A DNA stretch of 64,000 bases from Sphingomonas bisphenolicum (GCF_024349785.1 NZ_AP018817.1:3255501-3319500); one strand, 5' to 3'; shown: positions 1 through 9,453, numbered from the stretch's first letter. Program-made: numbers and translations. The notes: generated by a model from the sequence alone, not told the origin.

Positions 1-264
1 AACCGCGACCTGCTGCTGTCGGAACTCAACACGCTGGTCAATCTGATCGAGGGCCATGCCGGCAAGACCGTGCTGCTCAATGTGACTGAGGATTTCGACA
101 AGGCCTATGATATCGGCTCCGGCATCAACCGGACCTTGTGGCTGGACGGCAATTTCTTCCCGCCCGATTATGCGACCAAGCCCTGGGTGATGTGGACAGC
201 CAGCGACATGCGGCATATCGACGGCGTCGATGGCCCGGTCCGGTGGAATGTGGTGACGCCCTGA
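1..264 (+). CDS. GH25-like lysozyme, C-terminal fragment
   Basis: The reading frame is open from base 1 to the TGA at 262-264, so only the last 87 residues are inside the window. The fragment contains a beta-strand/helix pattern and the segment FFPPDYATKPWVMWTASD, followed by a short D-G-V-DGPVRWN tail. These resemble the C-terminal barrel strands of glycoside hydrolase family 25 muramidases, which cleave the beta-1,4 bond between MurNAc and GlcNAc in peptidoglycan. The catalytic D-x-E motif and any signal peptide would lie upstream, outside the window. The stop codon overlaps the cytidine deaminase ATG by one base, so the two genes are probably cotranscribed. The family call rests on C-terminal resemblance only. 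Confidence 0.6.
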   Translation, partial: NRDLLLSELNTLVNLIEGHAGKTVLLNVTEDFDKAYDIGSGINRTLWLDGNFFPPDYATKPWVMWTASDMRHIDGVDGPVRWNVVTP

Positions 265-722
265 TGCGAGACGAACAACGAGTTGGACAGTTGATTGCGG
301 CTGCGCGGGGCGCGATGGCCCATGCCCATGCGCCCTATAGCCGCTTTGCAGTGGGCGCAGCGGTGCGGCTGACCGATGGCACGATCGTCACTGGCTGCAA
401 CTTCGAAAATGCCAGCTATGGCCTGTCGCTCTGCGCCGAAACGGTCGCGCTCGCCAGCGTCAACGCACAAGGTCGTTTCGCTGACGTAACGGAAATCGCG
501 GTGGTCGGTGGCGCCATGGATGCTGGGGAAGAAGCGCTCGTCACACCTTGCGGGCGCTGCCGCCAGATCATGAACGAAGCCGAGCAGATGGCTGGCCGCA
601 CGCTGGCCATCTATTGCGCCACGCCCAGCGGCGACCGCATCCTGGACCTTAAGGTCGCAGACCTCCTCCCCCATGCCTTCGGTCCTGCGGACCTGGGCAT
701 CGGTCCCATGAAAAAGAGCTGA
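264..722 (+). CDS. cdd: Cytidine deaminase
   Basis: Encodes a 152-residue homotetrameric-type cytidine deaminase that converts cytidine/deoxycytidine to uridine/deoxyuridine in pyrimidine salvage. The zinc site is complete: C57-A58-E59 (the C-A-E motif, with E59 as proton shuttle) and P-C96-G-R-C99. The substrate-binding segment GCNFENASYG precedes it. I chose the ATG at 264, which overlaps the upstream stop, because a longer in-frame start at 138 would run back through the GH25 gene. The dcd gene begins 6 bp downstream, which puts two pyrimidine deaminases side by side, one acting on nucleosides and one on dCTP. Confidence 0.93.
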   Translation: MRDEQRVGQLIAAARGAMAHAHAPYSRFAVGAAVRLTDGTIVTGCNFENASYGLSLCAETVALASVNAQGRFADVTEIAVVGGAMDAGEEALVTPCGRCRQIMNEAEQMAGRTLAIYCATPSGDRILDLKVADLLPHAFGPADLGIGPMKKS

Positions 723-728
723 CACGAC

Positions 729-1283
729 ATGGCCATTCTTTCCGACAAGTGGATTCGCGAACAGGCGCTGAGCACCGGCATGATCGAGCCGTTCGTGGAG
801 AGCCAGCGGCGCGAAGGCTGCATCAGCTATGGCCTGTCCTCTTACGGCTATGACGCGCGGGTGGCGGACGAATTCAAGATCTTCACCAATGTCGACAGTA
901 CGATCGTCGATCCGAAGGATTTCGATCCCAAGAATTTCGTCGATCGCCAGACCGACTGCTGCATCATCCCGCCCAACAGCTTCGCGCTGGCCCGCACGGT
1001 CGAATATTTCCGCGTGCCGCGCGACGTGCTGGTCATCTGCCTCGGCAAATCCACCTATGCCCGCTGCGGCATCATCGTGAACGTGACGCCGCTGGAACCG
1101 GGCTGGGAGGGGCATGTGACGCTGGAATTTTCCAACACGACGCCGCTGCCCGCAAAGATCTACGCCAATGAAGGCGCGTGCCAGTTCCTGTTCCTGCAGG
1201 GCAATGAACCATGCGAGGTCAGCTATGCCGACCGCGCGGGCAAATATATGGGGCAGCAGGGCGTGACATTGCCCCGCCTGTGA
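729..1283 (+). CDS. dcd: dCTP deaminase
   Basis: The 184-residue product matches dCTP deaminase, which makes dUTP from dCTP and thereby feeds dTMP synthesis. The conserved signature [10 protein letters not shown] (Ser and Arg of the active site) and the [11 protein letters not shown] segment, with the catalytic Glu, are intact. The C-terminal Y-x-x-QxGVTLPRL end is also typical. The ATG lies 6 bp after cdd, so the genes are likely cotranscribed. Length and termini match the family, and nothing unusual was seen. Confidence 0.96.
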   Translation: MAILSDKWIREQALSTGMIEPFVESQRREGCISYGLSSYGYDARVADEFKIFTNVDSTIVDPKDFDPKNFVDRQTDCCIIPPNSFALARTVEYFRVPRDVLVICLGKSTYARCGIIVNVTPLEPGWEGHVTLEFSNTTPLPAKIYANEGACQFLFLQGNEPCEVSYADRAGKYMGQQGVTLPRL

Positions 1284-1299
1284 TGCGACACTATGCGCC

Positions 1300-2052
1300 A
1301 TGAGCTTCTGGCGCAGCGAATTACGGGGTGCGCGACCCGATATCGGCGCTGACCGGCGGGTCTATGCGATCGGCGACGTGCATGGCCGCGCCGACCTTCT
1401 CGACGCGCTGCTGGCGATGATCGCGCGCGACGACGATGTCCGGCTGCCCAAGCCGATCAGCCTGATCCTGCTGGGCGACCTGGTCGATCGCGGCCCTGAT
1501 TCCCATGCCGTGGTGGAGCGGGTGATGGCGTTGGCGGCATCGGGCGGCGACGTACGCTGCCTCAAGGGCAATCATGAGGAAGCCTTCATCCTGGCGGCAC
1601 GCGGCGACTTGCGCGCCCTGCCTCTGTTCCGGCGCATGGAGGGCGAAGCGACGCTGGCCAGCTATGGCCTCGACCCCGCGCTGTTCCGGGTGATGACCGA
1701 TGCCGAACTGGCCGCCTGGATGGAGCGCCATGTGCCGCGCGCGCATGTCGATTTCCTCGACGCCCTGCCCGACAGCATCGCGATCGGCGACTATCTGTTC
1801 GTCCATGCCGGCATTCGCCCCGGCGTGCCGGTGGAAGATCAAAGCCCGGCCGACCTGCGCTGGATCAGACAGGAATTCCTGACGCATCGCGGCCGCCATC
1901 CCAGCATGGTCGTCCATGGCCATAGCATCAGCACCGATGTGGACGAACAAGCGGGCCGGATCGGCATCGACACCGGCGCCTTCTTTTCGGGACGCCTGAC
2001 CGCAATCGGCCTGGAAGGCGTCGATCGCTGGATTTTGCAGACCAGGGGGTGA
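1300..2052 (+). CDS. Metallophosphoesterase (PPP/ApaH-like serine-threonine phosphatase)
   Basis: The 250-residue protein carries the binuclear-metal calcineurin-like signature in order: GDVHGR at 25-30, GDLVDRG at 59-65, GNHE at 90-93, and the later His motifs FVHAG and VVHGHS. These coordinate two metals in bacterial PPP-type protein phosphatases and in ApaH-like diadenosine tetraphosphatases. No signal peptide or membrane segment is visible, so it should be cytoplasmic. The ATG at 1300 follows dcd by 16 bp. Sequence alone cannot tell protein phosphatase activity from Ap4A hydrolase activity. Confidence 0.85.
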   Translation: MSFWRSELRGARPDIGADRRVYAIGDVHGRADLLDALLAMIARDDDVRLPKPISLILLGDLVDRGPDSHAVVERVMALAASGGDVRCLKGNHEEAFILAARGDLRALPLFRRMEGEATLASYGLDPALFRVMTDAELAAWMERHVPRAHVDFLDALPDSIAIGDYLFVHAGIRPGVPVEDQSPADLRWIRQEFLTHRGRHPSMVVHGHSISTDVDEQAGRIGIDTGAFFSGRLTAIGLEGVDRWILQTRG

Positions 2053-2237
2053 TGGCCCCGCATGACTGCATCGGCGTGCGGGGTTCGCGGCGGCGACCGG
2101 ACGCCCAGCGCTTCTCATAAATCCATGAGAAAGATTTTATATTGCCTGTCCAGTATTCGCGATAGCGGAACCCTAAAGTTTCTTCGTTGGAGACAGCAGA
2201 GCGGCAGGAAATGCCGTTACAGCAGGGGAACAGACAC

Positions 2238-5066
2238 ATGCATAAACGCCATGCCATGGCGGGGATCGCCCTCGCCATCTGCCTCGTCTCGCCTACGCAA
2301 CTTCTCGCCGCCGCGACGCCGGACGCCACGCTGACCCAGCGGCATAAATTCGACATCCATGTCCAGCCACTCAGCAGCGCGCTGCGGGAATTGTCGGCCC
2401 AGTCGGGCGTCCGCATCCTCTTCCCCTATGACGAGGTCGCCGCGATCCGCAGCCGCCGCATCCAGGGATGGTTGTCGACGCAGGACGCCCTCGCCCGGCT
2501 GCTGGCCGGCACCGAACTCACTTCTACCCCGGCCGGCGCGGGCGTGATCGCCCTGGCCGCCCCCGCCAATCGCAGCGCCGCGCGCCGCAGCCCGCTCGCG
2601 CTGCAATATGCGCAGGCGAGCCTGCCGGGTACGGGCGCGCAGGCCATGACCATGGCCCCCGCCCCCGAACCGGTCGAGGATGCAACGCCGATCATCGTCA
2701 CCGGCACGCGCACCACGAACCGCACCGTCGCCGAAAGCCTGGCGCCGATCGACGTGCTGGGCGAAAAGGATCTGGAATCGAGCGGCAAACAGTCGGTACG
2801 CGACCTGCTCGGCACGCTGGTCCCCTCGATCAACGTGTCGAACAATGGCGCGGGCGCGAGCTGGGCGGTGCGCACCCTGTCGCTGCGCGGCCTCGGCGGC
2901 GACCAGTTGCTGGTGCTGGTAAACGGCAAGCGCCGGCACAATACCGCGACGCTCTTCATCAACGGGTCGGTCCAGAACGGCCAGTCGCCGCCTGACCTCG
3001 ACCTGATTGCCGGCAACGCGATCCAGCGGATCGAGGTGCTGCGCGATGGCGCATCGGCGCAATATGGCTCCGATGCGATCGCCGGCGTGGTCAACATCAT
3101 CCTGAAGAACGATACGTCGGGCGGCGCGGCGCTGACCATGGGCAGCACCGCCGACAATGGTGGCTGGCAGGGGCGCTGGCAGGTCGACAAGGGGTTCGCC
3201 CTGGGCCAGGACGGCGGCTATGTCCACCTGTCGGCGGACGGCGTGCTGCAGGATAATACGATTACGAAGAGCAGCCCGATCACCGGGCAATTCTATCCGA
3301 CCGGCGACCCGCGCAACGCCGATCCCGACCGCATCCGCGCCAAATATGGCCAGCCGCAGGTGATCGGCGGCAATCTGGGCTATGATGCGATGATGCCGGT
3401 AGGGGACAGCCTGGAACTCTATAGTTTCGGCACCTATTCCAAGCGCCATGCCGCGGGCTGGCTCACCTATCGCACACCGCAGGCCGCCAATAATATTCTG
3501 GAAATCTATCCCGAAGGCTATATCCCGCGCATCCACGTCTATGACGAGGATTTCCAGTTTGCGGGCGGCCTGCGCGGCGAAGTGGGCGGCGGCGTGCATT
3601 TCGACCTCAGCACCAGCTACGGCCAGGACGAGGTCAAATATGCCCAGACGACGTCGCTCAACCCCTCGCTCGGGCCGGCAAGCCCGACCCATTTCTACCT
3701 CGGCAAGCTGCGCTTCGACGAATGGGTCAGCAATCTCGACCTGAGCAAGGAATTCGACATCGGCCTTGCCGGGCCGCTCTCGGTCGCGGTGGGCGGCGAG
3801 TATAAGAAGAACAAGTTCGTCATCAGCCCCGGCGATGCGGTGTCCTATATCAACGGCGGCTATATCTTCCCGACGGGCGGCTGGCGTGGCGGCACCTTTG
3901 CCAGCGGCATCGGGTCGCAGGGCGTCATCGGCTTCACCCCCGAAGGATCGGGTAGCTGGAGCCGTGACAATTGGAGCGCCTACGGCAATATCGAAGGCAA
4001 GATCGTCGAGGGCGTCGAGTTCGGCCTTGCCGGGCGACATGAGGATTATTCCGATTTCGGCACCACCGATACGGGCAAGGCGTCGCTGCGCATAGAACCC
4101 GTCAGGGGCATAGCGATCCGTGGCACGGCCAGCACTGGCTTCCGTGCACCCACGCTCCAGCAGCAACATTATAATTCGTCCAGCACGATCGGTGTAGTCA
4201 TCGACGGGGTCAGCCAGTTGCGTCCCGTAGTCGCGCTGCCGGTCGATAGCGCCGCGGCGCAGGCGCTCGGCGCCGTTGCGCTCAAGCCTGAAAAATCGAC
4301 CAGCTTCTCGGCGGGGCTGGTGCTGACGCCCCTGCCCAACTTCAACCTCACCGTCGATGCCTATCAGATCAAGGTGAAGGACCGGATATTGCTCAGCGGC
4401 ACGCTGTCCGGCACGGCTGTCGTCGATATCCTGAACGCCAACGGCTATGCCGGCAATTTCGGCGCGCTCATTTTCTCGAATGCCGCCGATACGCGGACCC
4501 GCGGCCTGGATATAGTCGCCACCCATCGCGCCGATCTGGGCGGCATAGGCCATCTGACGAGTTCCTTGTCGGCCAATTTCAACAAGACCATCTTCACCCA
4601 TATCGATCCGCCGCCGACGGGTGGCAGCGGCGTCTCCTTCGTCGCGCGTGATCGTCAGGGTGACCTCAGCGAAGGCACGCCGCGCAACAAATTCATCGCC
4701 AATTTCCTTTGGGAGAATGGACCGATCAACGCCAATCTGCGCGCCACGCGCTTTGGCAAGGTCACCCAGCGCGCGGCGTTGCCGGTGTTGCACACCGCTG
4801 ACTGGGTGTCCTGCTCGGCCGTGTCGGCGACCTGTACGTCGGGCTATGCCGACGAGGAACTGAAGCCCAAGGTCATTCTCGACCTCGAACTGGGCTACAA
4901 GCTGGCCAAGGGCGTCAAGCTGTCGATCGGCGCGAACAATCTGCTCAACACCTATCCCAACAAGCTGAAGCCGGTGAACCGGCTCGCGGGCAGCCTTTAC
5001 AACGCCTACGCCCCCTATGGCATCAGCGGCGGCTTCTATTATGGCCGGTTCAACCTGGAGTTCTGA
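2238..5066 (+). CDS. TonB-dependent receptor with N-terminal STN signalling domain
   Basis: About 942 residues. A cleavable signal peptide (MHKRH..., hydrophobic core to about residue 27) is followed by a secretin/TonB N-terminal (STN) domain at about 35-95. A TonB-box-like segment comes next (TPIIVTGTRT), then the plug domain (SVRDLLGTLVPS through RIEVLRDGASAQYGSDAIAGVVNIILK) and a large beta-barrel ending in aromatic F (RFNLEF). It should import a ligand across the outer membrane using TonB energy. I chose the ATG at 2238 because AGGGGA sits 8 bp upstream and the signal peptide starts there; an in-frame start at 2187 would add an implausible leader. The amidohydrolase gene starts 1 bp after the stop, so the pair probably take up and cleave the same compound. 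STN receptors normally signal through a FecR-type anti-sigma, but none adjoins this gene. Confidence 0.92.
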   Translation: MHKRHAMAGIALAICLVSPTQLLAAATPDATLTQRHKFDIHVQPLSSALRELSAQSGVRILFPYDEVAAIRSRRIQGWLSTQDALARLLAGTELTSTPAGAGVIALAAPANRSAARRSPLALQYAQASLPGTGAQAMTMAPAPEPVEDATPIIVTGTRTTNRTVAESLAPIDVLGEKDLESSGKQSVRDLLGTLVPSINVSNNGAGASWAVRTLSLRGLGGDQLLVLVNGKRRHNTATLFINGSVQNGQSPPDLDLIAGNAIQRIEVLRDGASAQYGSDAIAGVVNIILKNDTSGGAALTMGSTADNGGWQGRWQVDKGFALGQDGGYVHLSADGVLQDNTITKSSPITGQFYPTGDPRNADPDRIRAKYGQPQVIGGNLGYDAMMPVGDSLELYSFGTYSKRHAAGWLTYRTPQAANNILEIYPEGYIPRIHVYDEDFQFAGGLRGEVGGGVHFDLSTSYGQDEVKYAQTTSLNPSLGPASPTHFYLGKLRFDEWVSNLDLSKEFDIGLAGPLSVAVGGEYKKNKFVISPGDAVSYINGGYIFPTGGWRGGTFASGIGSQGVIGFTPEGSGSWSRDNWSAYGNIEGKIVEGVEFGLAGRHEDYSDFGTTDTGKASLRIEPVRGIAIRGTASTGFRAPTLQQQHYNSSSTIGVVIDGVSQLRPVVALPVDSAAAQALGAVALKPEKSTSFSAGLVLTPLPNFNLTVDAYQIKVKDRILLSGTLSGTAVVDILNANGYAGNFGALIFSNAADTRTRGLDIVATHRADLGGIGHLTSSLSANFNKTIFTHIDPPPTGGSGVSFVARDRQGDLSEGTPRNKFIANFLWENGPINANLRATRFGKVTQRAALPVLHTADWVSCSAVSATCTSGYADEELKPKVILDLELGYKLAKGVKLSIGANNLLNTYPNKLKPVNRLAGSLYNAYAPYGISGGFYYGRFNLEF

Positions 5067-5067
5067 T

Positions 5068-8000
5068 ATGACGAAGACCAAGGGTGTCAACCGCCGCGAA
5101 GCACTCGCGGCGGGCGGGATCGGGCTGCTCGCCGCGGGCAGCGCGACGTCGGTGGCGCAGGGGACGGCAGGCGCCCCGGCGCCGGGGCAGGATACGATCG
5201 TCAAGGTCGAAGACTGCACCAATGTCGCCCTCGCCCTGTCGCCCGACGGACGGACGATCGCCTTCGACCTGTTGGGCATCCTCTGGACGATGCCGGTATC
5301 AGGCGGGCCGCTGACCCGCTTGACCGGCGACTTTGACGATCTCGCGCAGCCCGACTGGTCGCCCGACGGCAAACGGATTGTCTTCCAATCCTATCGCACC
5401 GGCAATTTCCACCTCTGGTCGATCGCAGCGGACGGCGGCGACATGCGCCAGCACACCGATGGCCTGTTGGACGATCGCGAGCCGCGCTGGTCGCCCGACG
5501 GCAAGAGCATCGCCTTTTCCAGCGACCGGGCGGACGGCCGCTACGCCATCTACCTGCTCGATGTGGCCAGCGGCCAGGTCACGCCCCTGTCGAAGGGCAC
5601 GACCAACGACAGCGAACCCGCCTGGTCGCCCGACGGCAAGCGCGTCGCCTATGTCGCGGGGGGCACGAAGCTGGTCACGATCGACATCGCCAGCGGGGTG
5701 GTGACGGAGGTGGCGTCGGTGACGCCATCGGCTGATCGCTTCAATCCGTCGGCGATCATGGCCCCTGCCTTCGCGCCCGACGGGACCATCGCCTATACCC
5801 GCGTGCAGCCGGGCACAATGACGCTGGTCCATGACGGCAAGGATATCGTCGTCGGCGAAGATCTCTATCCCTTCCGCCCTGCCTTTGCCAAGGACGGCGC
5901 GATCCTCTACGGGTCCGGCGGCAAGCTGCGCAGCCTGAAAGGCGGCAAGGCGAGCGTCATCCCCTTCCGGACCGAGGTGCCGGTCACTACGCCCAGCTAT
6001 CGGAAGAAGGCCCGCGACTTCACCTCCACCACGGCAAAGCCCGTGGTGGGCATCGCCGCGCCAATGCTCTCGCCCGACGGCAAGCATATCGTCTTCGCTG
6101 CGCTCAACGACCTCTATCTGATGCCCGTCGGCGGCGCGCCGAAGAAAATCGTCGGCGACGGATTCCACAAATGCGACCCCGCCTGGTCGCCCGACGGCAG
6201 GACCATCGCCTATTCCTGCGACCGTGGCGGCACGCTGGACCTGTGGCTGCATGACGTCGCTACGAGCAAGGAAAAGCAGCTCACCAACATTCCCGACAAG
6301 GCGGTCGCCTGGGGCAGCTGGTCGCAGGATGGCAAGATGATCGCCTTCCTCGACCAGGACGGCGCGCTCCATACGGTCGATGTCGCGAGCGGCGTGGTCA
6401 CGAAACGCTTCGACGCTATCTGGGAACCGGGCCGCCCCAGCTTCGGCCCTGGTGGCAAGACCATCGCCTATGCCGCGTTCAAGCCCGTCACCGGCCGCTA
6501 TCGCGAAGGCGCCAGCCAGATATTGACCGTCGACCTCGCTACCGGCAAGGGCACATATCGCCCTGTGTTCGAGGGCAAGTCGCTCGGCACGCGCGGCCAT
6601 GACGGCCCGGTGTGGTCGCCCGACGGCACGCGCATGGCCTTCGCCTTCGCCAGCACCCTGTGGGTCGCGCCGGTCGCGCCCGACGGCAGCTTTACCGCCG
6701 CGCCGAAGCAGATCACTACCGAAGTCACCGACGCGCCAAGCTGGAGCGGCGACGGCAGAAAATTGCTGTATCTCAGCAACGGCAAGCTGCGCATCGTATC
6801 CGCCACCGGCGGCGCAGCGCAGACCGTGCCCTGCCGCCTCAATTGGGCCAATGCCAAGCCTTCGGATCGCACCGTCATACGGGCGGACAAAGTCTGGGAT
6901 GCTCTCTCGGCCGATTACAAGACTCAAGTCGATGTCGTGCTGGACGGCAACCTGATCACCGCCGTGACGCCGCGCGGCGCGGGCGCATCGGACGCCAACG
7001 CCAGGCTGATCGACGCACCCGACCTGACGCTGATGCCGGGCCTGATCGACATGCACACCCACCGGCAGATGGCGGGCTATGGCTATGGCGACCGGATGGG
7101 GCGGCTGTGGCTGGCGATGGGCGTGACGGCGACACGGTCGTCCGGTTGCCCCGCCTATCATATGGTCGAGGACCGCGAGGCGATCCAGAGCGGCAAGCGT
7201 ATCGCCGCACGCCATTACGCCACCGGCGAGGCGATCGACGGCGGGCGCATCTTCTATAATTTCATGCGCCCTGTGACCGAAAAGGGGCAGATGGCGCTGG
7301 AGCTGGAGCGCGCGAAGGCGCTCGACTACGACATGTTGAAAACCTATGTCCGCCTGCGCCACGACACGCAGAAGGAGGTGGTTGACGCTTCCCACAAGAT
7401 GGGGATGCACCTGTCGTCCCATTATCATTATCCCGCCCTGCACAGCGGCATGGATTGCATGGAGCATACCGGCGCGACCAACCGCTACGGCTATTCGCGC
7501 ACCATCACCTCGCTCGGCGGCGGCTATCATGACGTCAACGACCTGTTCGCCGCGGCCAAGGCGGGGCGCACGCCGACCCTGTTCGCCGCCACGTCCCTGC
7601 TGGGACTGGACGACGGCTTTACGCGCGATCCGCGCATCACGACGCTCTATCCCCCATGGGAATATGACAAGCTGCGCGCGCGGGTGAAGGCGATGTCGGG
7701 CGACGGCGGCAAGCCGATGCTTGCCTCGCTGGAACGGCAGGTCGAACAGATCAAGATGACGCTGGCGGCGGGATGGCATCCCTTTTCCGGCACCGACGCG
7801 CCGATCGACCTGACCGCGATCAGCCTGCACCTCAACCTGCGCGGCATGGTCAAGTTCGGCATCTCGCCCTATGAAGCGCTGTTGATGACGACGCGCTGGA
7901 GCGGCGAATTTCTGGGCGAACCGGTCGGCCGGATCGAGCGCGGGATGCTGGCCGACCTGATCCTGGTGGACGGCGATCCTCTAAAGGATGTCGCCGCCGT

Positions 8001-8211
8001 TGCGAATGTGCAGCAGGTGATCGCCAACGGCGTCGTCCATACGCCCGAGGCGCTGATGGCGCCCTTCGTCAATGCAAAGCCGCAGGCGGCGGCGAGCAAG
8101 ATGCTGCCGATGCTGGCGAACGCTCATCAACATTATTGGTGGCATGACCCGGACTATGTCGAAAGCAGCCGTGCCGCATGCTGCGCGGGTCATGCGGTGG
8201 CGCATGCCTAG
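5068..8211 (+). CDS. Exported amidohydrolase fused to a TolB/PD40 beta-propeller
   Basis: About 1047 residues. The N-terminus has a Tat-like twin Arg (N8-R9-R10) before a hydrophobic AGGIGLLAAG stretch and ends near SVAQG, which suggests export to the periplasm. Residues about 40-620 contain at least nine PD40 repeats of the form WSPDG(K/R)xIAF, forming a beta-propeller. From about 630 an amidohydrolase domain follows, with the metal motif DMHTHRQ near 661, further His residues in SSHYHYPALHSG, and the Asp of FSGTDAP. The C-terminal tail is unusually rich in Cys and His (RAACCAGHAVAHA). Such propeller-amidohydrolases act on peptides or other amides in the periplasm. Its immediate coupling to the TonB receptor suggests a scavenging pair. 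Substrate unknown. Confidence 0.88.
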   Translation: MTKTKGVNRREALAAGGIGLLAAGSATSVAQGTAGAPAPGQDTIVKVEDCTNVALALSPDGRTIAFDLLGILWTMPVSGGPLTRLTGDFDDLAQPDWSPDGKRIVFQSYRTGNFHLWSIAADGGDMRQHTDGLLDDREPRWSPDGKSIAFSSDRADGRYAIYLLDVASGQVTPLSKGTTNDSEPAWSPDGKRVAYVAGGTKLVTIDIASGVVTEVASVTPSADRFNPSAIMAPAFAPDGTIAYTRVQPGTMTLVHDGKDIVVGEDLYPFRPAFAKDGAILYGSGGKLRSLKGGKASVIPFRTEVPVTTPSYRKKARDFTSTTAKPVVGIAAPMLSPDGKHIVFAALNDLYLMPVGGAPKKIVGDGFHKCDPAWSPDGRTIAYSCDRGGTLDLWLHDVATSKEKQLTNIPDKAVAWGSWSQDGKMIAFLDQDGALHTVDVASGVVTKRFDAIWEPGRPSFGPGGKTIAYAAFKPVTGRYREGASQILTVDLATGKGTYRPVFEGKSLGTRGHDGPVWSPDGTRMAFAFASTLWVAPVAPDGSFTAAPKQITTEVTDAPSWSGDGRKLLYLSNGKLRIVSATGGAAQTVPCRLNWANAKPSDRTVIRADKVWDALSADYKTQVDVVLDGNLITAVTPRGAGASDANARLIDAPDLTLMPGLIDMHTHRQMAGYGYGDRMGRLWLAMGVTATRSSGCPAYHMVEDREAIQSGKRIAARHYATGEAIDGGRIFYNFMRPVTEKGQMALELERAKALDYDMLKTYVRLRHDTQKEVVDASHKMGMHLSSHYHYPALHSGMDCMEHTGATNRYGYSRTITSLGGGYHDVNDLFAAAKAGRTPTLFAATSLLGLDDGFTRDPRITTLYPPWEYDKLRARVKAMSGDGGKPMLASLERQVEQIKMTLAAGWHPFSGTDAPIDLTAISLHLNLRGMVKFGISPYEALLMTTRWSGEFLGEPVGRIERGMLADLILVDGDPLKDVAAVANVQQVIANGVVHTPEALMAPFVNAKPQAAASKMLPMLANAHQHYWWHDPDYVESSRAACCAGHAVAHA

Positions 8212-8220
8212 ACAATGAGG

Positions 8221-8252
8221 CGGCGTTCTCTTGCCTGTGCGGGAGAACGCCG
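8221..8252. terminator. Bidirectional hairpin between convergent genes
   Basis: A perfect 10-bp inverted repeat (CGGCGTTCTC at 8221-8230 and GAGAACGCCG at 8243-8252, 12-nt loop) lies between the end of the amidohydrolase gene and the end of the anti-sigma gene. It could end transcription in both directions. No clear U-tract is visible on either strand. Confidence 0.6.
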
Positions 8253-8256
8253 CAAC

Positions 8257-8946
8257 TCACCGCCAGCCCTTCGCCTGCGCCGCCTTTTCCCCGGCGGCAT
8301 CCACCGGTGCGCCGTCGATCAGCGCGTCCACCGTCGCCATGACCCGCGCGTCGGCGGACGAGGCCTGTCGATAGGCGGTTTGAGAACCCGCGCCGGGCAA
8401 AGCCTGCTGCACCTGCCAGCCTGTCCCTTCGCGGCAGGCGACGCCCGCAATGGCGCCATCGAAGCTTCGGCACCAGCCGCCGCCCTTGCGCTGGAAGCTC
8501 AGGCCGATGTGGATCGGTCCATCCCGCTGCGCAGACGCCAATTGCCCGTCGAGTGCGGTCGCGAGCGCGCCCTGCGCCACCATCACGCCGCCCTGCATGC
8601 CGATCGATCCCGGCTCCTCGCCCGACATGCGCCCCAGACCCAGCCCCAGCACAAGGCTGGCGGCGATCGCCCCGCCCATCGCCCAGCCACGCCAGCGGGG
8701 CGCTGGGCGCGCCAGAGGCGTCACCGTCGCGCTGTCCTCCAGAACCGCGCGCAAACGATCTGGCACCGGCTCCTGCGCCACAGGCGCATAATGGCCCGCC
8801 AGTCGCGCGCGCAACGAACGATGCTGCGCCAGCCGCGCCGCCAGGGCCGGATCGGCGGCCACCGCCCGCTCGACCCGACGCCGGTTCACCTCGTCCAGTT
8901 CGCCATCGACCAGCGCGATCAGCATGGCTTCGTCTATGTCCGTCAT
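8257..8946 (-). CDS. Single-pass anti-sigma factor
   Basis: The 229-residue protein starts with a cytoplasmic segment typical of anti-sigma factors (MTDIDEAMLIALVDGELDE...), has one transmembrane segment at about 86-105, and ends in a periplasmic domain of about 120 residues. It lacks the HxxxCxxC zinc motif, so it is not a ZAS-type factor. The start codon overlaps the sigma gene stop by 4 bp (ATGA), the usual arrangement for a translationally coupled sigma/anti-sigma pair. It should hold the sigma factor at the membrane until an envelope signal releases it. The signal is unknown. The nearby STN receptor and the divergent subtilase are candidate partners by position only. Confidence 0.8.
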   Translation of the reverse strand: MTDIDEAMLIALVDGELDEVNRRRVERAVAADPALAARLAQHRSLRARLAGHYAPVAQEPVPDRLRAVLEDSATVTPLARPAPRWRGWAMGGAIAASLVLGLGLGRMSGEEPGSIGMQGGVMVAQGALATALDGQLASAQRDGPIHIGLSFQRKGGGWCRSFDGAIAGVACREGTGWQVQQALPGAGSQTAYRQASSADARVMATVDALIDGAPVDAAGEKAAQAKGWR

Positions 8947-9431
8947 GCCGCCTCTCCCATCAGTTCCAACAACGCGCCGCGCCCACGCACCAGCCGCGAC
9001 GTCAATGTGCCCATGGGCACGCCCAGCACCGCTGCCGCTTCCTTGTAGGACAGCCCCTCCACCAGCACGAGCGCGATCGCCTCGCGCTGCTCTTCGGGCA
9101 ATGCCTGCATCGCACGGTCGACGTCGGACAGCATCATATGCGCCTCCACATCGCGGTCGCCGGCATGACCGACATGCGCACCGGCCTCTTCAGGGGCGAA
9201 GGTCTTGGCGGCGCGCTGGCGCGCGCGCGCCTCGTCGATCCACAGGTTGCGCATGATCCGATACATCCAACTGTCCAGACGGGTGCCGGGCTGCCACTGA
9301 TCGCGCGCCTTCAAGCCACGTTCCAGCGCCGCCTGGCACAGATCGTCGCCATCGGCGCGGTCCCGCGACAGGCTGGCGGCAAAACGCCGCAGCCGGGGCA
9401 GGATCGCCAGCAGGTCGCTTTCGAACGACAT
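8943..9431 (-). CDS. ECF-type RNA polymerase sigma factor
   Basis: The 162-residue protein has a sigma-2 region (about 10-75, with DDLCQAALERGL and the TRLDSWMYRIMRNLWIDEAR core) and a sigma-4 region (about 105-155, LPEEQREAIALVLVEGLSYKEAAAVLGVPMGTLTSRL). It should direct transcription of an envelope-response regulon. I chose the ATG at 9431; the open frame continues upstream, but that part has no family similarity and crosses the divergent promoter region. It is the first gene of a sigma/anti-sigma operon. A perfect inverted repeat lies 22 bp upstream of the start and may be its autoregulatory region. Confidence 0.88.
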   Translation of the reverse strand: MSFESDLLAILPRLRRFAASLSRDRADGDDLCQAALERGLKARDQWQPGTRLDSWMYRIMRNLWIDEARARQRAAKTFAPEEAGAHVGHAGDRDVEAHMMLSDVDRAMQALPEEQREAIALVLVEGLSYKEAAAVLGVPMGTLTSRLVRGRGALLELMGEAA

Positions 9432-9453
9432 CGATACTCCGTCACTTGTTCGA

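Noticed and set aside
2217..5372. A 1051-codon open frame antisense to the TonB receptor
   Set aside because: It mirrors the receptor gene in a GC-rich sequence, is rich in Arg/Ala/Gly/Asp/Ile without domain order, and the sense strand encodes a complete, motif-rich receptor.
5299..7830. An 843-codon open frame antisense to the amidohydrolase
   Set aside because: Same kind of shadow; sense strand has PD40 repeats and metal motifs.
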